From JAGLOK01 sp963677605 (GTDB lineage: Bacteria > Bacillota > Clostridia > Christensenellales > UMGS416): a DNA stretch of 64,000 nt. The notes under the pieces are model-generated. The model did not search any database, had not been told where the DNA came from, and saw only the letters and a program-made list of their open reading frames with translations. Shown piece by piece: positions 53,919 through 63,300 of the stretch. Position numbers and translations under genes: made by a program. Location of the stretch: assembly GCA_963677605.2 (NCBI GenBank), contig CAXXDX010000006.1, positions 1,488,001 to 1,552,000 on the forward strand, read 5' to 3'. Each line of letters begins with the position of its first letter. Position 1 is the stretch's first letter.

Positions 53919-55738
53919 AATACATTTTCCTCCACTTTATTTTTATAATAGTGGCTTTGAACTTCAAACATATGAGCATAATCGCCATTGCTATCCATCA
54001 ATTCTTTATGATTTCCCTCTTCTGTTATTTGTCCGTTATTTAAGAAAATTATTCTGTCACAAAACCTTGTGGAGGCAAGTCTATGTGATATATAAACAGA
54101 AGTTTTGTTTTGAGCCATATTTGAATACTTTTTATACAATTCTGATTCAGCAATCGGATCCAATGCGGCTGTAGGTTCATCCAAGATTAACACCGGTGCG
54201 TCCTTGTAAAGCGCTCTGGCTAAAATCAGCTTCTGTCGTTCACCTCCGGATAATTCAATTCCTTTATCAGTGAAAATATTGTTTATATATGTTTGTTCTT
54301 TTTCTTTTAATGCGTTTACTTTGTTTGAAAGACCAGACTCATTAATAGTACTTTGCAGTTTCTGTTTATCTCCTTTATTAATTGGTTTCATTGTAATATT
54401 CTCTTCTAAACTAAATGACATAATACAAGCATCTTGAAAAGCTATAGAAAACAGACTTCTATATTCTTCAATATTATATTTATCCATCTCTTTGCCGTTA
54501 ATCAATATTTGTCCACTGTCAGGATAAATTAATCCGCAAATAAGCTTTACAATAGTAGTTTTGCCTGCCCCATTCACACCTACAATGGCAAGCTTTTCCC
54601 CACTTTTTATATGAAGGTTAAAGTTTTCCAAGGTATAATCATCGTTCCCTGTATACTTATAATATACATTTTTCAACTCAATCGAGCATGGAAGCTCATT
54701 AGCAAAAGGAAGGGCTTCACCTTTGCTATGATTAGCTTTTTCAGGCATATCTAAATAATCTCGCAAGTCATTGATGTGAAGTGAGTGACGCTTTATTTCA
54801 ATAATATTTTTTGATATACCGGAAAGCCAGACAGAAAAACCTGTTACTGCTCCGAGATACAGCACGAAATCCCCAACAGCCAAACCATTTAATACTCGAT
54901 ATATCAGATAAGCATATGCAGCTCCATCCCTTAATAGAATTATTATGCTGTCTATTGAATTTGCAAAAAATTCCTTTAGTTGAATCTTTTTATTCCAAAT
55001 GTGTCTCTCATTAATGAACGTCTTGAATAAGTTTATAAGCCATTCAGCCATCGAGTATACTCTGATATCTTTTGCATTAGAGACATCTGCCGTTTGTTCT
55101 CTAATGTAATATAGCTTGTTATCAATCGGCACATAGTCATCTTTATGCTTATGTCTGAATTTTACTGCACCTCTTGATGCAATAAAGTTGATAGCTGCGC
55201 CTATAACTAATAACACTAAGATATACACATTCATTCCAGCTAGTATCGCTCCATATATAAGCAATCCTCCGCCATTCATAAGGAATCCCATCAGTTGCAT
55301 TACTAGCGCTTCCGCTCCTTCAGCATTACTTTCAAGCGATTGCTGTGCTTTTCGACGCATATCCTGTCCGTTTTTATTAGCAATGTTTTCATAATCCGTA
55401 TGCAATGTTTTGCTAATTATATATGACAGCATATATATCCTATTGCTCATTGCCTTCGCTGAAACTCTACCACTGCTAAATAGATATAAGCTTTCCAAGA
55501 AGATAAGAGCTATAGCGACTAAACAAATAATTAATATTAAAGTCTCTATAGCAGTTTGTGCTGTTAAGCAATCAATTATAATCTTAGGGATATATATACC
55601 TAAAACAGAAAGACCTATGCGAGAAATCGCTGGCACTGACAGATAAAAATATATTGATTTGTCAAACTCATTAAAAGCTTTTGCTATAAACTTAAAATTG
55701 CTCAATACGCTATATTTTTTTACTTTATCATTATCCAT
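53915..55738 (-). CDS. ABC exporter (fused membrane and ATPase), first subunit
   Basis: A 607-residue exporter half with six predicted helices and an ATPase: Walker A GVNGAGKTT, signature LSGGERQK, Walker B VLILDEPTAALDP. Like its partner it resembles the lipid/peptide exporters common in gut clostridia next to LytTR regulators, and carries no C39 peptidase domain. CAGGAGG precedes the ATG. Together with the kinase and regulator it forms a self-contained cassette between the helicase and primase genes. Confidence 0.9.
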   Translation of the reverse strand: MDNDKVKKYSVLSNFKFIAKAFNEFDKSIYFYLSVPAISRIGLSVLGIYIPKIIIDCLTAQTAIETLILIICLVAIALIFLESLYLFSSGRVSAKAMSNRIYMLSYIISKTLHTDYENIANKNGQDMRRKAQQSLESNAEGAEALVMQLMGFLMNGGGLLIYGAILAGMNVYILVLLVIGAAINFIASRGAVKFRHKHKDDYVPIDNKLYYIREQTADVSNAKDIRVYSMAEWLINLFKTFINERHIWNKKIQLKEFFANSIDSIIILLRDGAAYAYLIYRVLNGLAVGDFVLYLGAVTGFSVWLSGISKNIIEIKRHSLHINDLRDYLDMPEKANHSKGEALPFANELPCSIELKNVYYKYTGNDDYTLENFNLHIKSGEKLAIVGVNGAGKTTIVKLICGLIYPDSGQILINGKEMDKYNIEEYRSLFSIAFQDACIMSFSLEENITMKPINKGDKQKLQSTINESGLSNKVNALKEKEQTYINNIFTDKGIELSGGERQKLILARALYKDAPVLILDEPTAALDPIAESELYKKYSNMAQNKTSVYISHRLASTRFCDRIIFLNNGQITEEGNHKELMDSNGDYAHMFEVQSHYYKNKVEENVL

Positions 55739-55762
55739 CTAAATACCTCCTGGAATAAGGTA

Positions 55763-55816
55763 TCAAAAATTTAGTTTGAAAGTACAAAATGTGCATGAAT
55801 TGCATGATTTATGCAT
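55763..55816 (-). CDS. Possible 17-residue Cys-rich peptide between kinase and exporter
   Basis: Reads MHKSCNSCTFCTFKLNF, with three cysteines spaced CxxCxxC. The ATG is eight bases after the kinase stop, so coupled re-initiation is possible, but there is no ribosome site. A second overlapping frame (55731-55805, 24 codons) exists too. Small peptides often sit at this place in Agr-like exporter cassettes; on sequence alone this is only a candidate. Confidence 0.2.
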   Translation of the reverse strand: MHKSCNSCTFCTFKLNF

Positions 55817-55824
55817 GAGTTGTA

Positions 55825-56550
55825 TCAGAGCGGAAGCAAAATTTCTGTTGCAAAAACTCCGGGCTCATTCTGACGGTTCAGATATCCATCATACTTTTGG
55901 ACAGCGGTATCTACTCGTCTTAATCCATGGCCATGCATTACTCCGCCTTTTTTTGACACATAAACACCTGAATCGTTCCTTAAAGTTTCAGCTGTTGAAT
56001 TGCTAATCGAGATATACAGTTGCTGCTTGAGCTTTCCTATATAAACCCTAATAAATCTTTTCTTTTCATCAGCTATACTCATGCATGCATCTATGGCGTT
56101 GTCCATGAGATTTCCCACAATAACACATAAATCGATTTCTGAGACAGTCATCTTTTTATCAAAAGCCGCTTTAACATTTACCGTAATTTTACGACTTTCG
56201 GCAAGTGAAACTTTACTGCTTATTATCGCATCAGCCATAATATTGCCTGTTTTAATCTTTGTATCTACCAAAGTTAAATCCATGTCCAGTTTGTCCAGAT
56301 AATCATCCAGCTCTTTATACTGCTCCAATGCAATATGTCCTTTAATAGTCTGGATATGATTATGGAAATCATGCCTCCAACCGCGCATGGTTGTATATAT
56401 GTTTTTAGTTTCTTCATAGTGTCTTTGAATCTGCTGCTTATATTGAAGGCCAAGTTTATTTTCAATCCTTTTTTTATATACAAATATTGTCCAAATGACT
56501 GCTCCTATTAACAAAACTGCTACGCTTATTATTAAATATATATCTTTCAT
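55825..56550 (-). CDS. GHKL sensor histidine kinase (AgrC/SpoOB-like)
   Basis: A 241-residue kinase with just one N-terminal transmembrane helix (about 5-25), a SpoOB-type dimerisation helix pair containing the phosphoacceptor His60 (RGWRHDFHNHI) and a GHKL ATPase domain (GNLMDNAIDAC; HGHGLRRV). Classical AgrC has six or seven helices to sense a peptide; this short form lacks them, so it may sense through a partner such as the exporter. Its ATG overlaps the regulator stop (ATGA). Confidence 0.9.
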   Translation of the reverse strand: MKDIYLIISVAVLLIGAVIWTIFVYKKRIENKLGLQYKQQIQRHYEETKNIYTTMRGWRHDFHNHIQTIKGHIALEQYKELDDYLDKLDMDLTLVDTKIKTGNIMADAIISSKVSLAESRKITVNVKAAFDKKMTVSEIDLCVIVGNLMDNAIDACMSIADEKKRFIRVYIGKLKQQLYISISNSTAETLRNDSGVYVSKKGGVMHGHGLRRVDTAVQKYDGYLNRQNEPGVFATEILLPL

Positions 56551-57251
56551 AATATCCGTTCCTTGAAATGTTTAATAAACGCAGAGTTAACTTCTTTATA
56601 CTTGCTACGGCTTATAGGAACAGTTTTGCCATTATCTAAAACTGCTTCATCCTTTAATATTTTTGCAACCGCTTCTAGGTTTACTGCATAAGATCTGTGA
56701 CACTTAATAATTGAATCACAATCCAACTCTTCCATAACTTTAGATAAGGGACCTTTAAGTTTAACATCCGTGGTTTTTGTATAAACTATTATATAATGTG
56801 ATATAGCTTCTACGTACAAAATATCATTTTTATTTATTTTCTGGTTTTCTATAACAATATAGCTATTCTCTTTACTCGAAAGCTTTTCTGCTGCTCGATC
56901 CATACACTCAAAAAGTTTAACCCAATCAATAGGTTTTAGAATATATCCTAAAGCTTCAACATTATATCCTTGATAAACATACTCTTTAAGAGCTGTTATA
57001 AAGATTATTATGATATCACTCTTTTTTTCACGAATTTTTCGGGCTAATTCAAATCCACTCATTTTATCCATTTGGATATCAAGAAGCAATACATCATATG
57101 GTTTTTCGTTTTCTGCCTTAAACAAATATGATTCAGCTGACTTAAAAGAAGCTAAAGTAATATTTTTATCTCTTTCATTAGCCCAATTGTTTATATTCTT
57201 TTGAATTAACATTAACTGAGTAGGATCGTCTTCACATATAGCTATTCGCAT
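56547..57251 (-). CDS. LytTR response regulator (AgrA-like)
   Basis: A 234-residue regulator: a receiver domain (acidic ICEDDP; phosphorylation site Asp58 in LLLDIQM) and a LytTR DNA-binding domain (about 135-234) with ILYVEAISHYIIVYT and KCHRSYAVNL. The start is the ATG at 57251 that begins MRIAICEDD; longer upstream reading is not needed. It probably turns on the kinase and exporter genes, and a palindrome lies at its own promoter. Confidence 0.92.
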   Translation of the reverse strand: MRIAICEDDPTQLMLIQKNINNWANERDKNITLASFKSAESYLFKAENEKPYDVLLLDIQMDKMSGFELARKIREKKSDIIIIFITALKEYVYQGYNVEALGYILKPIDWVKLFECMDRAAEKLSSKENSYIVIENQKINKNDILYVEAISHYIIVYTKTTDVKLKGPLSKVMEELDCDSIIKCHRSYAVNLEAVAKILKDEAVLDNGKTVPISRSKYKEVNSAFIKHFKERIL

Positions 57252-57281
57252 TGGTTTTCCCTTAATTTTACTTATTGTTTC

Positions 57282-57310
57282 ATTATACTTATTTAGATAA
57301 TTATTATCTA
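57282..57310 (-). promoter_or_regulatory. Activator-type promoter of the two-component cassette
   Basis: On the minus strand TATAAT (57282-57287) lies about 30 bases before the regulator ATG, with no -35 match. In its place is a palindrome TAGATAA-TAA-TTATCTA (57294-57310). This is what a LytTR-activated promoter often looks like, though the motif is not a canonical LytTR pair. Confidence 0.5.
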
Positions 57311-57318
57311 CTGTTTGT

Positions 57319-60300
57319 TTATAGTTCGTTTTCTTGGCACTCATCTTCTTGATTGTTTTCTTCAGTAATTTCTTCCCCGAAACCCAACAATTTATCCAAC
57401 TCCACCTGCCTTTCCTGAAAGCTTTTAAGCCTCTGCTCTTGTGTAAAAGGCTTTGAATACTCCATCTTACTGCTTTTAAGATTGCCTTTCGCCGTCTCTA
57501 GCTTTTCAAAAGCTACATTAAGTCTGCTGTCTAATCCGCTCATCGTGTTTTCCAGTCTTGTGATGTTGCCTAATCCTTTATCACCAAGCTCAAACTTATG
57601 GTCACAATTACCTCGGAGTATCATATTCGTTTCATCAAAAAGCAGTGTTCTTGAAATAAGAAGCTCGAAGCCTTTATATTCTCCAATAGATATTGAATCA
57701 TGGGATGGTTTAATGGCTTTTACTAATGCCGATAGAAACTCACCTGCTTCAGCTCTCTTGTCATACGTCTTGCCTTTGAGTGTTATTGAGAACTCATCAT
57801 CCTTTGTTTGGTTCCTCCTTTCAATATCCTTTTGTATGTTTTCTATGCGTTCCTCACCATCAGCTATCTGTTTCGGTAGATGAAGTGAAATACTATCCTG
57901 TAGCTTATACCTCCTCGAATTATACTGTTGTTTTAAGATGGTCAGTCTGCTTACTTCTAAATCCACCTTCATCTTCTCCTTTATTAGTGGGTTACCTGTA
58001 GCCAGTGCTTTAATCTCTGCATATGATAGTGCAGCTTCATCGATATTATCCGCTGTTCTTGTCACCACCTTATTAGTCATTATCTGTGCAAAGAACTTAT
58101 GCTTAGCTTCAATAATAGTCCAACTGTAAGCATCAAATGAACCTTCTGTTACATATCTGAATATGGATACTTCAGGATTATCATTGCCCTGTCTTAATAT
58201 CCTGCCTTCTCGCTGAGTTATCTGATCAGGTCGCCAAGGTACATCAAGCTCATGTAATGCAATCATTTTTCTTTGACAATTAGTACCTGTACCCATCTTT
58301 TGGGTTGATCCGATAAGTATCCTTACATCACCATTGCGGACAGCCCTGAACAAGTCATCCTTTTGTTTATCTGATTTTGCATCATGTATAAAAGCTATCT
58401 CTTCTTCAGGTATACCTTGCTTTAATAGCTTATCTTTCATATCCTGATAAAGGTTAAAGCTTGTTCCTGTTGGTGTACCCATATCACAGAATACCATCTG
58501 TGTTAATCTGTTTTCACTGGTTTCATCCCATATGGAGTATACATTTTCTATCATTATATTAAGCTTGCTTGTAGGGTTATCATAGAACGATTCATCTACC
58601 AGCCTCATATCAGTAGCCAGCATCCTGCCTTCTGTTGTAATCATTAAGAAGTTATCTTCAGTAGGGTCTACCATACCTGCTCTGCATGCATCCGCACGTT
58701 CTCCCAGCTTTATTATTTCTTCTTTAAGTTCATCGGACGCTTTTACCGTTATTACCTGCTGCTTGCCTGTCTTAAGCTCCGGTCTGGGAAGATTCAAACT
58801 TTCATTGGTCTGTATGTCTGCTATCTGCTTAAACAGGTTCATAAGCTCAGGGAGATTGTAGAACCTTGATAATCGCTCTCGCTGTCTGAATCCGTTCCCG
58901 TCAGGTCTAAGTTCAAGTGATGTTATAGTCTCACCGAATGTCGATACCCAATCATCAAAACCATAAAAACCATATTCTTTTAATGTATCAAGCTGCAGAT
59001 ATCTCTGCATAGTATAGAGTTCAACTAGTGAGTTTGATATCGGTGTGCCTGTTGCAAACACTGTTCTTCCTTCTATCTCGTTGATGTATTGTATCTTAGC
59101 GAATAGGTCTGATGATTTCTTGGCTGCTGATGTTGGTACACCTGCAACATTATTCATCTTAGTTGATATGAATGCATTCTTATATGCATGTGCTTCATCT
59201 ATCATCAATGTGTCTATACCAAGGCTTTCAAAATATATCTGATTGTCTCTTGGTGTATTGAGAAGTTTTTCAAGCTCCGACTCCAGTCGCTTCTTCTTAG
59301 CTTCCAGTTGCTTCACTGTCCAGTTTCTGTCATCAGTGCTATCCAGTGTAGATATAATAGAGTTTATCTCATCATCTATTATCCTTTGCATTCTCTCAGG
59401 TGATATGCCTATCCTTTCAAATGATGAATGACCAATGATTATTCCGTCATACTCACCTGTTGCTATCTTACTTACAAATCTCTGTCTTTTCTTCTTCTGA
59501 AAGTCTTTCTTTGTAGCAAGAAGTAGGTTAGCAGAAGGATACAGTCTCATCATTTCATTACCCATCTGTTCTACAAGATGATTGGGTACTACATAAAGAA
59601 TCTTGTTAGCAAGTCCCAGCCTTTTAAGCTCCATACCGGCACTGCACATTACAAATGTCTTTCCAGCTCCCACTTCGTGAGCAAGAAGCGTATTACCACC
59701 ATACAATATGCGTGCCACAGCGTTCTTTTGGTGCTCTCTTAAACTTATCTCCGGATTCATTCCAGGGAATGTTAGGTGTTCTCCGTCATATTCTCTGAGT
59801 CTTATGTTATTAAATGTATTGTTGTAAAAGGAAACGAGCCTGTTTCTTCTTTCAGGCTCGTTGAATATCCATTCTTTAAATATGTTCATAAGCATTCGCT
59901 GTTTTTCTCGTACAGCTATTGTTTCCTTATGATTATATATTGCCTTTCCGTCTAAATCATAATCATTGATTTTAAGAGTTCGCATATTCAATGTGTTCTC
60001 TATTATTGTATATGCATCCATCCTGCTGGTACCGTATACTTCTTTAGCTTCAAATGAATGTTTGGCCTGATGCTTGTTATGTATCTTCCATACACCCAGC
60101 TTTATATTATATTCAGCTTCCAAATTATATCTTGCATAATATGGCGGTTCCAGTGTTTCAACCAAAAACTCTGTTATGTCATTACCAGGTATCCAAGTAG
60201 CTGCAAGCCGAACTTCTATATCCCCCGCTTCCAAGTCTTCAGGCTGTACGTTTTCCAGCATACCTACATTAAGGTTATACTCTGAATCATCCTTTGCATA

Positions 60301-63300
60301 CTCCTTGGCTATCTTGAGCTTATCCCTTACATTACCGCTTAAATACTCATCAGCTGTTTCATAGTTCTCATATGGATTGTCACTATTAAATGTGATTGGG
60401 TTCCTAAAGATTACGCCTTTTAAGTCCTCTATTACTCTTTCAGGAGTTTGTTTGGTAAGGGAGGCCATATATTCAATATCAACTCTGCCTTTTTCATTAA
60501 GTGATATTGTCAGTGCTTCTGCTGCTGTATCTGCATGGTCTATATTGATATATGGCTTTATAGTTCTTTTAAAGAACATATCAGCTTTTTTGATATTACC
60601 TTCATCATCAATTACTTCTAACGATGCAAGTAATGGAAAGTCTGCATCCTGTGCACATACAAGCTCAACTGCTCTGCTGTTTATATTCCCATGTGACTTT
60701 ATGAAGCTGTCATAAACTTCGTTCAGGTTCTGTCTTGATTCCTCAAACTCCGAATCACTGCCATAATCAGTCTGTACTTGTATAGTGTCTCTTACAGCTG
60801 TTCTGAGTGCTATCATATCCTTTATACGTTTATCGTGTAAATCAGATAGCTCCTGCTTTATCATCACTGAGTTTTCACGGTAATATACATCATCATTTAC
60901 AAGTGTGAAGCTATAGTTTTTAACATCATAGCTTGCAGGTATTGTTATTGTTTCTTCTTCAAGTTCCAGGCTTTCATCAAAACTCGGCGTAATATCTGCT
61001 GTAAGGTTTAGGATTGCTCTATTCAGCTGATTAGAAAGCACTTCTCCTTCAATTGGAATACATGCCGTTTCCTGACCATACATCCCAGTCTTGTATACCA
61101 TTTCACCCAATACCATTTCAGGATTGTCTATATAGTACTGATTAACAGGAACACCGCTTGATGTTTGCCCTATGCTTGTCCACTCGGGTATGATATCTAT
61201 CATCCTGTCACGTTTCTGGAAGAATAATATATCCGATGTTACTTCTGTGCCAGCGTTCTGCTTGAATGCGTTATTAGGAAGCCTAACTGCTCCTACCAGC
61301 TCCGCTCGTTTTGCTATATACTCACGGAATGAGCTGTTCGTTTTATCCATTGTGCCTTTTGAGGTAATTACAGCTACAATACCGCTTGGTCTTACCATAT
61401 CTATTGATTTAGCTATAAAGTAATCATGTATCAGGAAGTTATACTTATCATACTTACTGTCATTTATCTTGTAGTTACCAAAAGGTACATTACCTATTAC
61501 GACATCATAGCAGTTTTCAGGCAGTCCTGAGTTTTCAAAGCCGGTTACTCGTATATCGGCATTCTGATAAAGTTGCTGTGCTATACGTCCTGAGATACTG
61601 TCAAGTTCAACACCTGAAAGGTTACTGCTTTCTTTCATGCTTTCAGGCATACAACCGAAGAAGTTACCTGTACCCATTGCAGGCTCCAGTATATTGCCTT
61701 TATCAAATCCGAATCTTTCAAGCGCTTCATACATGCTCTTTATGATTACTGGAGAAGTATAATGTGCGTTAAGAGTTGAAGCTCTTGCATTCTCATACTC
61801 ATAATCGTTAAGGAGGCTTTTCAACTCCAGATATTCAATTGTCCAGTCAGCTTTGCTTTTATCAAATACATCAGGCAGTCCGCCCCAGCCGACATACCTT
61901 GATAATATCTTCTGTTCATTTTCATCAGCTAATCTGTCTTCATTATCAATACTTTTAAGTAGCTTTATTGCTTCAACATTCCATCTATACTTTTCTTTTG
62001 GTGTGCCGTATCCCAGTTCATCGTCTTCGATAGTAAAATCGATTCTATTTACTTCTTTAACAGCTTCAATGACTTCAGGTTTCTTTTCAGAGAAGATATT
62101 TAGTTCTTCATCAGTGAAGTATAAATTGCTATCAACAAGGTCTCTTATGTGTTCAGCTACATCATCCCATGAATAATTGATAGGATCACTTTTAAATCCA
62201 TTCCAATAGATATCTATACCGTTTTCGAATATATGCCATCTTATTGTTTTGTCGTTCCAAATTATCTCGCTGTAGAATATGCCGTACATATCCTGAAGTT
62301 CATGGATTAGGTTATCATTATCTTTATAAGTGTTTACAAGTTCATAGATATGTTCTTTACCTTTTTGGGTTATGTTCCCCTGCTTTAGTATGCCAATGAA
62401 AACATCGAAGTACTCGCTCTTGTCTGGCAGAATTTCTTCCTGTATAGGTGTTTCTGCAATGACTTCTGTTTCATCAGATGTTTCCTCTTGAATTTCCACT
62501 GGGACAACTGATTTTTCAATGTCTTCCTTTGAGTTCATACCGAGCAATGAAAGCTGCTCCTGCTCGCTTTGTGGCTTTATCGGTGGTTTATCGTATCTGC
62601 TTTGTTTTTCATAATACTTTCCATTGTTAATTAGTGTTTCTATTCTCTTTGCAGTCTGAGCCCAGGTAAGTTTTATTCTTGGTTTATCTTCACCGAAAAC
62701 CATAATGTCTATGCCTTTTGAACTATGCCAAGTAGTGCCGGATCTGTTCCCAAAGAAAGTATCAGACCAGCCGCCTATGCCATACTCCTGTTTTAAGAAA
62801 TCCTGCTTTTCTTTTGATGTATGCTCTTCAGAAAAGAAATCTACTATTCTTTGTTTTCCGTTTTCAAAACCGCTGCCTTTAAGCAGTGTTCTTTCAATAT
62901 CCTGTTCTTCATAATTGGCGTTTTCGTCATAGATTTCTATTTTGGGTATTAAAAAAGGAGCAATGGTTTCTGCTCCTTCATCTTTATTTATTTCTTCTAT
63001 CTCACTTGGTATACCAATTCCTTGAGTACTATCTCCTCCGCCTGCATCTGGATCATATTCCGATGCTGTACCGATTCTATGTAGTTGTTCGGATTCGGTA
63101 TCGGATTCTTCTCCAGCATCTGTTTCTGGAGTGTTATCATCATCTTGCTTGCTTCTTTGTTCACTTGGCTGAACGTCTGATTCAATGTCCCGTTGATTTT
63201 CATCTCCAGCAGACGATGTGGTTTGACTTCCCTCAGGTAGTTCATTGCCATCCTGCCGTACTTGCCTATCTGAGCTTTCTTCTTGCTCTTGTCTGTTACT

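Noticed and set aside
53602..54174. A rightward 190-codon frame across the two ABC genes.
   Set aside because: It spans the overlap of two well-supported ABC genes on the other strand and resembles no protein.
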